Positions 7,652-13,777 of a DNA stretch of 22,918 nucleotides are shown in pieces. The notes under the pieces are model-generated. The model was not told the DNA's origin. It made no database searches and saw nothing but the letters and a program-made list of their open reading frames with translations. The stretch comes from a virus. The DNA lies in IMG/VR virus record IMGVR_UViG_3300037189_004056, positions 1 to 22,918 of that record. One strand, written 5' to 3'. The translations under genes were made by a program, and so were the position numbers. Every line of letters starts with the position of its first letter. Positions within the stretch are counted from its first letter, which is position 1.

Positions 7652-8672
7652 AGATCAACTAGACAGTATGCCTGAACCTGAAAGCCAAGATGTAAAAGAA
7701 CTGCGTCAAGCGCTTATGCGTATGCAGAAGCAACTACGCCAAGCAAAAGAACGCACCCAAGATTTGGTTGAAACAACGCAACAGGCGGCGTATGACGCGA
7801 TGCTAACTATGGGCGCAATTCAACCAGTACACATACCGGCACAGGATAAGCGCAAGACAAAAGGCGAAGTTGCTTTGTGGCACATGACCGATTGGCAGGG
7901 CGCAAAACAAACTACGTCATACAACAGCAACGTCATGCGCAGACGCGTCATGGAGTTTGCGGAGAAGGCTGTACGCATAACGGAGATCCAGAGAGCAGAT
8001 CACCCAGTAAAAGATGTAACAATATGTTTTGGCGGGGATATGGTTGAAGGCTTATTCAACTTCCCAACGCAGGCGTTTGAAATAGATGCAACGCTGTTTG
8101 AGCAGTATGTAAATGTTTCAAGACTTTGCGTAGATGTAGTGCGATTTGCGCTCGCCAACTACGAAAAGGTAACGGTGATCGCTGAGTGGGGTAATCACGG
8201 CAGAATAGGATCTAAGCGCGACAATGTGCCGCGGTCAGACAACTTTGACCGTATGTGCTACGAGTTGGCTAGACAGTTGCTAGCAGGCGAGAAACGGCTT
8301 GTCTGGCAGGATTGTCCTGAAGATATACAGCGAATTGAAATTGGCTCATATCGGGCGCTCCTTATTCATGGAGATGAAGTAGGGCGCAACGGATTTGCTA
8401 GCCCAGGTGCTATTGTGCAACACGCAAACAAATGGAGATCAGGTTCATATCCTTGGGAGTTCAGAGATGTTTACATTGGACACTATCACACGCACTCTGA
8501 GTGGGCTATGGCTAACGGACAAGGCTCTGTTTATCAAACAGGATCAACGGAGTCAGACAACCGTTATGCAGGAGTTATGCTCGCCGCCAGTGCAACACCT
8601 TCTCAAAGGCTTCACTTTATTGATCCAGTAAAAGGGAGAGTCACTGCTGTCTATAAAGTGTGGCTTGACTAA
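7641..8672 (+). CDS. Calcineurin-like metallophosphoesterase
   Basis: 343 residues. An N-terminal coiled coil (about 15-55) precedes a metallophosphoesterase domain with motifs in order: WHMTDWQGA (D84), GGDMVEG (D133), WGNHGR (N185, H186), LIHGDE (H243) and GHYHTH (H281, H283). These are the metal ligands of the Mre11/SbcD and YfcE superfamily; many phages carry such an enzyme, presumed to act on DNA ends or nucleotides. Motif I reads D-x-Q rather than the usual D-x-H. It overlaps the previous gene by 11 bases and ends its operon. Confidence 0.8.
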   Translation: MSLKDQLDSMPEPESQDVKELRQALMRMQKQLRQAKERTQDLVETTQQAAYDAMLTMGAIQPVHIPAQDKRKTKGEVALWHMTDWQGAKQTTSYNSNVMRRRVMEFAEKAVRITEIQRADHPVKDVTICFGGDMVEGLFNFPTQAFEIDATLFEQYVNVSRLCVDVVRFALANYEKVTVIAEWGNHGRIGSKRDNVPRSDNFDRMCYELARQLLAGEKRLVWQDCPEDIQRIEIGSYRALLIHGDEVGRNGFASPGAIVQHANKWRSGSYPWEFRDVYIGHYHTHSEWAMANGQGSVYQTGSTESDNRYAGVMLAASATPSQRLHFIDPVKGRVTAVYKVWLD

Positions 8673-8702
8673 AATCCAGAAAACCCAAAAAAATTAAAAA
8701 AA

Positions 8703-8727
8703 TCGTGGCGAGTCGTGGCGAGTCGCG
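8703..8727. repeat. Tandem 10-base repeat, with inverted copy at 9694-9705
   Basis: TCGTGGCGAG is repeated twice back to back (8703-8722) and continues TCGCG. The 12-mer TGGCGAGTCGCG (8716-8727) recurs as a perfect inverted copy at 9694-9705. Both copies lie in AT-rich upstream regions in the same orientation relative to the gene they precede. Possible operator; no known protein can be named. Confidence 0.5.
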
Positions 8728-8781
8728 CAAAACTTAAACAGGACAAACCAAATTTTCAAAAATCGCAAAAACCCAATCCGC

Positions 8782-8813
8782 TAAAATAGTCTTAGATCCT
8801 GAAAGTATCAGGA
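8782..8813 (+). promoter_or_regulatory. Candidate promoter -10 and leader hairpin
   Basis: TAAAAT at 8782-8787 is a plausible -10 box; no convincing -35 was found at the right distance. A perfect inverted repeat TCCTGA-AAGTA-TCAGGA (8797-8813) follows and would lie at the very start of the transcript, just ahead of the ribosome site AGGAAGG. It may be an operator or an mRNA 5' stabiliser. Confidence 0.4.
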
Positions 8814-8827
8814 CAGGAAGGCTAAAA

Positions 8828-9304
8828 ATGAGCGACACAATCCTCTGGTGCAGCAAGTCATCGCACCTACGTTTGCCAAACGATACTTACGAGCAAGGCA
8901 GAAAGCGTTATCTCAAGTCAGAGCAGTATAAGATTGCAGCAAGATCCCGCATTGAATTTATCAAGTGGGCTAGATCAAAGCGGTACTGCTTCCCTTGCGA
9001 AGGTACTCAACAAAGCAGTAATTACGGTTTTGGTATATCTTGGCACGATCATTGCTGTGATCAGATGCAGAAATGGCGCAAGCCGATTTTGGAGTGTCTA
9101 AAGATTTGGGCTGTTGAAGTAGCCACGCTTGAAGAATTAGAAATTCAAGCCGAACACGCACTCAGACTTTATCAACGGATCAAGGCTGAAGAAATACCGT
9201 ACTCAAAAGAATACGGAAAGAACAGAACAGCCAAGTGGCGCAAAGACCGCCAGTTGTGGCTAGACATGATTGCGCTTCACAAGCAAGCAAAGACCCAACA
9301 GTAG
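8828..9304 (+). CDS. Hypothetical protein with Cys/His cluster
   Basis: 158 residues, not recognised. It is rich in Lys, Arg, Trp and Tyr. A likely metal site consists of C54 and C57 (CFPC) with H73, H75, C76 and C77 (WHDHCC). The C-terminal half is helical (residues 85-155). It has its own leader with repeats and a hairpin and its own terminator, so it is a single-gene transcription unit, suggesting a separately timed early protein. AGGAAGG supports the ATG. Confidence 0.6.
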   Translation: MSDTILWCSKSSHLRLPNDTYEQGRKRYLKSEQYKIAARSRIEFIKWARSKRYCFPCEGTQQSSNYGFGISWHDHCCDQMQKWRKPILECLKIWAVEVATLEELEIQAEHALRLYQRIKAEEIPYSKEYGKNRTAKWRKDRQLWLDMIALHKQAKTQQ

Positions 9305-9306
9305 GC

Positions 9307-9435
9307 TCAAAAGCCGTAGGAACTGTCTCCTGCGGCTTTTTTGCTGCCGCGAAAACCAGAGTCAATCACCGCGTCAACCGCGTCATCTATTGTGCGTGAG
9401 TGTTCAGCCGCGCAGTTACCGCAGGACAGACACAT
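9307..9435 (-). CDS. Cys-rich microprotein (42 aa), leftward
   Basis: Reads leftward from ATG at 9435 to TGA at 9309-9307. The product starts MCLSCGNCAAEHS, giving a CxxCxxC cluster plus a histidine, then a short acidic/Ala helix (TIDDAVDAVIDSG). The start overlaps the stop of the upstream leftward gene as TGATG, the usual sign of coupled translation, which supports reality. Short MCL-C-G-type metal-binding peptides are common in actinophages; function unknown. Its 3' end lies within a terminator hairpin. Confidence 0.5.
   Translation of the reverse strand: MCLSCGNCAAEHSRTIDDAVDAVIDSGFRGSKKAAGDSSYGF
9309..9342. terminator. Bidirectional terminator between convergent units
   Basis: A 13-bp stem with one G-U wobble (9309-9321 with 9328-9340), six-base loop and a T-run at 9337-9342. 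It ends the rightward gene at 8828-9304. It also overlaps the last codons of the leftward gene at 9307-9435, and the A-run on the left arm makes it usable in that direction too. Confidence 0.8.
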
Positions 9436-9659
9436 CAATCTTCATCTTCATAATCTTCATACTCTTCATAGCCTCTGGCGCGTATGTCCATGCCTAGATC
9501 CTTGGCGTGCTGCATTGCTGATGTAAACAGTTCAAACGCGCGATTGCCCAAGTCAGATAGTTGATCTGGATACGATCCTTCGTGTTCTATCTCAACATAC
9601 AAATTGTGCAGGCTGAGTACCACGCGGGCAACGGGCGGGAGTATGGGTTCATTAGCCAT
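9435..9659 (-). CDS. Leftward hypothetical acidic protein (74 aa)
   Basis: 74 residues, one of only two leftward genes in the window. A helical body (PPVARVVLSLHNLYVEIEHE, then LGNRAFELFTSAMQHAKDLG) ends in a strongly acidic tail, residues 64-74 (YEEYEDYEDED). No family is recognised. It is divergent from the recombination operon at 9795 and shares a 135-base control region with inverted repeats. GAGG lies very close to the ATG. A regulator or DNA mimic could look like this, but that is speculation. Confidence 0.6.
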   Translation of the reverse strand: MANEPILPPVARVVLSLHNLYVEIEHEGSYPDQLSDLGNRAFELFTSAMQHAKDLGMDIRARGYEEYEDYEDED

Positions 9660-9794
9660 ACCTCAAGTTTGGCAGGATTACGGAAAAAAATCACGCGACT
9701 CGCCAAGCCAAATCCCCCACTTTTGTAATCCTTGGGGGGATACTTTCGGTCAACAGGGGCAATCCTGCCCCCCAAACATGAAAGAAGGCAACAC
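9660..9794. promoter_or_regulatory. Divergent control region with nested inverted repeats
   Basis: Between the leftward gene (start 9659) and the rightward gene (start 9795) lie several mirrored elements: GGCAGGATT at 9671-9679 with AATCCTGCC at 9761-9769 (perfect, 9 bases); GGATTAC at 9675-9681 with GTAATCC at 9725-9731; hairpins ATCCCCC/GGGGGAT (9712-9718/9735-9741) and GGGGCA-ATCC-TGCCCC (9756-9771); and the inverted copy of the 8716-8727 element at 9694-9705. This fits a shared operator for two opposing promoters. Exact promoters cannot be fixed by eye. GAAAGAAGG serves the rightward gene. Confidence 0.55.
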
Positions 9795-10361
9795 ATGGCT
9801 AAATTTGACCTGTCTGATTACGAGACAGTAGAGCAACGCCTCACCCGCTTCTGGGCGGCACACCCTGAAGGCAGGGTACTAACTGATCTGGTGTTTCACG
9901 ATGAGCGTAGGTTCATCGTCAAGGCTGAGATCTACTTTGACCGCGATGACATGACCCCAGTTGCTCACGGCTACGCTGAAGAGATCGTAGGCGCGTCACC
10001 CGTCAACCGCACGTCAGCCCTAGAAAACTGCGAGACCAGCGCCATTGGTCGCAGCCTAGCAAATTGCGGCTTTGCGTCAGAAGGCAAGCGCCCAAGCCGA
10101 TCCGAAATGGAGAAGGTGCAGCGCTACCAAGATGAGCCGCGCCAACCAATCGCGCCAAAAGTCAAGCCACGCGAATACTCGCCAGCCGAAGTCAGTTTGG
10201 TTGAGTCAATGATTGTTGGTGTTAGCGCCAGCAACAAAGATGAACTCAAGTTGATGTGGGAAGGCTACAAAGATCTGCTTGACCTGCCTATTGAGGGTTC
10301 TACCCTGCGCGACACGATCACCAAGCGCGTGGCAGACATTAACGAGAACGAGCAAGCATGA
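9795..10361 (+). CDS. Putative ssDNA-annealing/recombination protein
   Basis: 188 residues. The core (about 25-95) has VLTDLVFHDERRFIVKAEIY, then GYAEEIVGASPVNRTSALE and the signature SALENCETSAIGRSLANCGF (74-93). That signature is common in actinophage proteins encoded with exonucleases and resembles the end of the core of Rad52/Erf-type annealing proteins (AETxAIGRAL). The C-terminal half is a linker plus a helical tail. It starts an operon with a wHTH protein and a Cas4-like exonuclease. The ATG at 9795 has GAAGG upstream. Annealing activity is inferred. Confidence 0.5.
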   Translation: MAKFDLSDYETVEQRLTRFWAAHPEGRVLTDLVFHDERRFIVKAEIYFDRDDMTPVAHGYAEEIVGASPVNRTSALENCETSAIGRSLANCGFASEGKRPSRSEMEKVQRYQDEPRQPIAPKVKPREYSPAEVSLVESMIVGVSASNKDELKLMWEGYKDLLDLPIEGSTLRDTITKRVADINENEQA

Positions 10362-10789
10362 GCCACCAACCGATACTTCCGTACGCAGGCACAATGGGTT
10401 GGTCAGGCGTTGGCGCAACCACCCTTGCTCAATCACTCGCACTCAATCACGTCAGGGCGCAAGGCGAGCGCGGTTTGACTTGGTTTGAACTAGCAGAAAT
10501 TATGAACTGGCATCACGGCACAGCGTCAGGTCAGTTATCTCTACTGGACAAAGGCGGTTTAATTAAGCGCTTGAAAGAACGGCGCGGCAAATCATCTGTG
10601 TACGTGCAAACACAGTTTGTAAATGGCAGGGAGTTAGCCAAGCCAAGAAAGCGTGGACTCACCTTGATCTTGGAAGTATCTGAGGGCGTGAGCGCTGAAG
10701 ATGTGAAGGATTACCTTAACGCTCAAGCGCTGTGTGCGGCGCAAGAGGATCATAAGTTGATTGACGGTTGGAGGTGGAAAAGGTGGTAA
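10358..10789 (+). CDS. Winged helix-turn-helix protein
   Basis: 143 residues. Begins with SHQPILPYAGTMGWSGVGAT, a start typical of an actinophage wHTH family, followed by a winged HTH (about 38-88: TWFELAEIMNWHHGTASGQL, LLDKGGLIKRLKERR, SSVYV) resembling MarR-like domains. The tail is helical. It overlaps the previous gene by four bases (ATGA). It probably binds DNA; the target is unknown. Confidence 0.7.
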   Translation: MSHQPILPYAGTMGWSGVGATTLAQSLALNHVRAQGERGLTWFELAEIMNWHHGTASGQLSLLDKGGLIKRLKERRGKSSVYVQTQFVNGRELAKPRKRGLTLILEVSEGVSAEDVKDYLNAQALCAAQEDHKLIDGWRWKRW

Positions 10790-10977
10790 GCAAATTAGAG
10801 TTGCTGGATAAAATCGTAAATGTAAACAAGGCTGTTCAATCAGGCGAACTATCTGCTATTGCGCTTGCGCTAGGGATTACGCCTGAGATGACAGAGACCA
10901 TGTCTATTCAAGACATTATGCAAGCCATGACGGTACGCCTAGCGGATCTCAACAAACTAATGGAGACAGAACTATGA
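10783..10977 (+). CDS. Hypothetical small helical protein
   Basis: 64 residues from GTG at 10783, chosen because GGAGG at 10770-10774 is ideally placed; upstream TTG and GTG in frame overlap that site. All-helical (LELLDKIVNVNKAVQSGELS, then LADLNKLMETEL). Not recognised. It overlaps both neighbours and belongs to the 9795 operon. Confidence 0.55.
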   Translation: MVSKLELLDKIVNVNKAVQSGELSAIALALGITPEMTETMSIQDIMQAMTVRLADLNKLMETEL

Positions 10978-11243
10978 GCAATCAAAAGAAATTCAAAGCA
11001 CCGCAGGGCTGGGTAACTGCGGTTCACATCAACGCTATTGGGATCACAGAAACAGCCAAACATTTAGGCATTGAGTCGCATATCTTGGCTCAGGCGTTGG
11101 AAGAAACAGGATTTCAAATGGTCGCTGATCCAATGGACATTAGTGCGGACACAGCAAAGGTGTTGAAGGTTGAAAAAGCAAAACAAGCCAACCAACCAGA
11201 GAAGCCTGATCTACAGGTAGTGGAGACACCAGATGAGCAATAG
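10974..11243 (+). CDS. Hypothetical protein with HTH-like core
   Basis: 89 residues. The middle (GITETAKHLGIESHILAQAL) has the rhythm of a small helix-turn-helix; the C-terminus is Lys/Glu/Pro-rich and probably flexible. GGAG upstream and an ATGA overlap support the start. No family recognised. Confidence 0.55.
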   Translation: MSNQKKFKAPQGWVTAVHINAIGITETAKHLGIESHILAQALEETGFQMVADPMDISADTAKVLKVEKAKQANQPEKPDLQVVETPDEQ

Positions 11244-11595
11244 TGTTGTTACGCCTCAGATGATTGAGACACGGTTGCGCGATTTGTCGCGTGAAGTAGA
11301 TCAATCACACAAAGACTTGGCTGACGCTGAGACTCAATACTTCAAGATCAAAGCGCAATATGAATTGGCGCTGGCTCACGGGCGCTTGTCGCTGGCGGGC
11401 AAGCAAGATATGAAATTGACCGTATCCGATAAGGCGGACATGGCTCTTGTATCGGCTGAGGAACTGCACATGAAAATGGCTACTGTTGAAGCGTTGGTGC
11501 GGGCAGCAAGGGCTAACGCCTCACGCATACGCACCCAAGTTGATATTGCTCGCTCAATCGGTACATCTGTCCGTACCAGTATGGATCTTTCATGA
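11233..11595 (+). CDS. Conserved phage coiled-coil protein, unknown function
   Basis: 120 residues, helical throughout (TRLRDLSREVDQSHKDLADA; AETQYFKIKAQYELALAHG) with a C-terminal signature ARANASRIRTQVDIARSIGT followed by SVRTSMD. I recall this pattern from actinophages, where it lies near recombination genes; no function is established. Probably oligomeric and perhaps a recombination accessory, judging by its neighbours. Confidence 0.6.
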   Translation: MSNSVVTPQMIETRLRDLSREVDQSHKDLADAETQYFKIKAQYELALAHGRLSLAGKQDMKLTVSDKADMALVSAEELHMKMATVEALVRAARANASRIRTQVDIARSIGTSVRTSMDLS

Positions 11596-11732
11596 ACGAT
11601 GAAACTAGATTTGTATTAACACCGTTGGGTCAATCAGTTTATTTCGCATACGTTGAGGCATACGCTAAAAAGCACAACATTACGCACGATGAGGCAATCA
11701 TAAGATTGAGCAAGGAGAAAATAGATGATTGA
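11592..11732 (+). CDS. Hypothetical small protein (46 aa)
   Basis: A 46-residue gene filling the gap between the coiled-coil protein and the exonuclease. It starts with ATG in an ATGA overlap and ends eight bases inside the exonuclease gene. Sequence MNDETRFVLTPLGQSVYFAY then a short helical end (THDEAIIRLSKEK). Its overlaps on both sides and protein-like composition support it; unknown function. Confidence 0.5.
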   Translation: MNDETRFVLTPLGQSVYFAYVEAYAKKHNITHDEAIIRLSKEKIDD

Positions 11733-12396
11733 CTTAAACAACATGCTCACCAAGTCATTGAAAGGCTACGACAAGCAGCGGGATCGCAGCCAACAGGTTG
11801 AGGTTGGTCCAAGCAGTATTGGCGGCTGCCGCAGGCAAGTGTGGCATGAACTCAAGCGCACGCCAGAGACAAATCCTGATACTGAGTCATTGGCAGCAAT
11901 ACTTGGTACGTTTATTCACTCAGGGATTGAGAAAGCGGTCAAGCGTGAAGATCCGTTTGGAGACAACTTCATGACCGAAGTTACCGTTGAGTATGACGGG
12001 CTAAAAGGTCATTGTGATTTGTTCATCAAAGATCAAGGCATTGTTGTTGATTGGAAAACAACCAAAGTCAAATCACTACGCTACTTCCCGTCAAAGCAGC
12101 AGCGGATGCAGGTGCAGATTTACGGTTGGTTGCTCACCAAAATGGGTCACACCGTCAACTACGTATCGCTGGTTGCGATCCCGCGTGACGGTGAAATGGC
12201 TGAGATCAAATCGCACATTGAACCCTACGACCCGCCAACGGCGGAAGCGGGCATTGCTTGGCTTGAGGAACTAAAGTTGATTGTCGCCAACAATGACCCA
12301 GCACCAGCGCCAGAGGAAAGTGTTTTCTTTTGCTCGCGGTACTGTAACTACTATGACCCGACAGGAGAAATAGGTTGCCCAAGTATGCGGAAGTAG
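11725..12396 (+). CDS. Cas4/RecB-like PD-(D/E)XK exonuclease with Fe-S cysteines
   Basis: 223 residues. Nuclease motifs in order: GTFIHSGIE (H65), GHCDLF (D98), VVDWKTTK (D109, K111) and QVQIYGWL (Q129, Y133), the complete RecB/Cas4 set. Four cysteines bracket the domain (C35, then C203, C207 and C218 at the C-terminus), the arrangement that holds a [4Fe-4S] cluster in Cas4 and AddB-type nucleases. With the annealing-like protein at 9795 it likely forms a phage recombination pair that resects DNA ends. AAGGAG supports the ATG. Confidence 0.8.
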   Translation: MIDLNNMLTKSLKGYDKQRDRSQQVEVGPSSIGGCRRQVWHELKRTPETNPDTESLAAILGTFIHSGIEKAVKREDPFGDNFMTEVTVEYDGLKGHCDLFIKDQGIVVDWKTTKVKSLRYFPSKQQRMQVQIYGWLLTKMGHTVNYVSLVAIPRDGEMAEIKSHIEPYDPPTAEAGIAWLEELKLIVANNDPAPAPEESVFFCSRYCNYYDPTGEIGCPSMRK

Positions 12397-12719
12397 ATTG
12401 GGAGAAGGCTGAGTGCAAGGGGATTGAGACAGATACTTTCTATTGGGTTGAAGAGTCACGGAACAAAAGCGCCTACGCCTACATTGATGCGGTGCGTTCA
12501 GTTTGCGCTCGCTGCCCGATATGGAGTCAATGTCTGGAGTATGCGTTGGAGAACGAGCAGTATGGAGTTTGGGGTGGCATGACTAGCCTTGAGCGCAAGT
12601 CTTTTCTTGAACCCAACAAGTATCCCGCCCAGCAACAGCGGGCGATTACTTCTTTCAATGAGAACGGTATATCTATTGAACAGGTGAGGCAGGTTTATGA
12701 GCATACGGCTGATGAGTGA
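12375..12719 (+). CDS. WhiB-family Fe-S transcription factor
   Basis: 114 residues. The four conserved cysteines are C14, C44, C47 and C53 (AECKG; CARCPIWSQC), followed by the G-V-W-G-G turn (YGVWGGMTSLER), the full WhiB signature. WhiB proteins are confined to Actinobacteria and their phages, which fixes the host phylum. Phage versions such as that of mycobacteriophage TM4 act on host WhiB-dependent transcription. The start is TTG with AGGAGAAATAGG upstream, overlapping the exonuclease gene by 22 bases. A helical C-terminal tail follows the domain. Confidence 0.85.
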   Translation: MPKYAEVDWEKAECKGIETDTFYWVEESRNKSAYAYIDAVRSVCARCPIWSQCLEYALENEQYGVWGGMTSLERKSFLEPNKYPAQQQRAITSFNENGISIEQVRQVYEHTADE

Positions 12720-13530
12720 GGTTTGGCGTACGAAGTTACCCACGGTTGAAAAAATGGTGCTGCTGGTTATAGCGGATCATGCTAACGATGAAGGCACAGA
12801 GGCTTGGCCGTCACAGGCGACCATTGCTACGAAGGCTAGTATTAGTGTGAGAACCGTCCAGCGTGCGGTCAATTCGTTGGTCAGTGCTGGGTTTCTGCGG
12901 CTTGAAAAACACGCAGGCGGATCTGCTAATTGTAGAGAGGATCGCAGACCGCATAGGTACACGATGATCCTTTCTGCGCTACGGGGCGACTCTGCGACCA
13001 CTCGTACAGTACGGGGCGACTCTGACGGCGATGACGGGGCGACTATCACGCCTGATGCGGGGCGACTCTTACGCCCTAAGAACCTTTCTTTAGATCCTTC
13101 CTTAGAAACACCCAGCGGTGTTGTTGTAGCCAATACCGACTTCAATGAATTCTGGAGTGTGTATCCGACTAGGGTGGGAAAGCAGGCGGCGATCAAGGCT
13201 TGGGAGAAGGCAATCCTTCAGGCGGATGCTGCAACCATAGTTGAAGGGGCGCGCAGGTATGCACAAGATCCAAACCGTCACCCGTCATATACTGCGCACC
13301 CTTCAACATGGCTCAACGCTGGCAGGTGGGCTGACGATCCACTCCCACCCAGAGAGTTGAACCCTGCTGAGAAAAGGGCGCAGGAAGCCGCAGAAGCCGC
13401 TAGAAAGGCTGAATACGAGCGCACTAGAAGCGCTGAGTTGTCTCGGCTTGACGCTGAGGCGCGAGCGCGAGCAGTACCTATGCCCGACAACATTAAGGAG
13501 ACGCTGCGGAAGGTGCTTGGCTCAAGGTAG
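12697..13530 (+). CDS. Helix-turn-helix replication initiator (O/DnaD-like)
   Basis: 277 residues. N-terminal winged HTH (about 15-75: KMVLLVIADHANDEGTEAWP, SISVRTVQRAVNSLVSAGFL), a low-complexity linker (95-140), a C-terminal segment FNEFWSVYPTRVGKQAAIKA (149-168) with HPSTWLNAGRW as in phage replication proteins, and a charged helical tail. This layout resembles lambda O-type initiators. The linker DNA carries four iteron-like repeats. ATG at 12697 has TGAGGCAGG upstream; ATG at 12712 is an alternative. No helicase, primase or polymerase gene is visible in the window, so host replication enzymes may be recruited. Confidence 0.7.
   Translation: MSIRLMSEVWRTKLPTVEKMVLLVIADHANDEGTEAWPSQATIATKASISVRTVQRAVNSLVSAGFLRLEKHAGGSANCREDRRPHRYTMILSALRGDSATTRTVRGDSDGDDGATITPDAGRLLRPKNLSLDPSLETPSGVVVANTDFNEFWSVYPTRVGKQAAIKAWEKAILQADAATIVEGARRYAQDPNRHPSYTAHPSTWLNAGRWADDPLPPRELNPAEKRAQEAAEAARKAEYERTRSAELSRLDAEARARAVPMPDNIKETLRKVLGSR
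12981..13069. repeat. Four iteron-like repeats, candidate replication origin
   Basis: CGGGGCGACT occurs exactly four times, at 12982, 13012, 13035 and 13058 (spacings 30, 23, 23), three of them extended to CGGGGCGACTCT. The copies fall in three different codon frames (encoding RGDS, RGDS, DGAT and AGRL), so the repetition is conserved at DNA level. Direct repeats within the initiator gene are the hallmark of lambda-type origins, where the O protein binds. The initiator encoded here is the natural ligand. Confidence 0.65.
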
Positions 13531-13542
13531 CGCAGATCACTT

Positions 13543-13571
13543 GTAACCATTACACTTATTGTAATGATTAC
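13543..13571. promoter_or_regulatory. Imperfect palindrome upstream of 13589
   Basis: GTAACCATTAC (13543-13553) and GTAATGATTAC (13561-13571) form an 11-bp inverted repeat with one mismatch and a seven-base spacer, in the 58-base gap after the initiator gene. It has no following T-run, so an operator is more likely than a terminator. Ribosome site AAAAGGAG follows. Confidence 0.4.
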
Positions 13572-13588
13572 GCCCTAAAAGGAGTGAT

Positions 13589-13777
13589 ATGTCTAAAGTT
13601 GAAGTTCAGCCCGAACTGCTGCAACTTGGCGACCATGTTGTGATCAACAACCAAGAGTGCGTGTTAAAGTACGTGGACACACCAGACGCTCGCGGTACTG
13701 TTGATCTTTATGTTACCGATCAGCAAGGGCGCGACCAACACGCAATCGTCACAGGTGCAGTTACAATCGTAGTGTGA
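13589..13777 (+). CDS. Hypothetical small beta-rich protein
   Basis: 62 residues with alternating hydrophobic pattern typical of a small beta barrel (LQLGDHVVINNQECVLKYVD; VDLYVTDQQGR). AAAAGGAG gives a strong start. It ends with a GTGA overlap onto the RusA gene, so it is co-translated with it. Not recognised. Confidence 0.6.
   Translation: MSKVEVQPELLQLGDHVVINNQECVLKYVDTPDARGTVDLYVTDQQGRDQHAIVTGAVTIVV

Noticed and set aside
9604-9794. Rightward frames running through the divergent control region
   Set aside because: They have no ribosome site and run through hairpins; the conserved protein starts at ATG 9795 behind GAAAGAAGG.
12982-13023. Repeated RGDS peptide in the initiator, as an integrin-like adhesion motif
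   Set aside because: The repeat continues in other reading frames where it encodes different residues, so it is a DNA repeat and not a peptide motif.
12777-13196. Long minus-strand frame of 139 residues opposite the initiator gene
   Set aside because: No ribosome site, no recognisable motif, and the plus strand encodes a coherent HTH replication protein.
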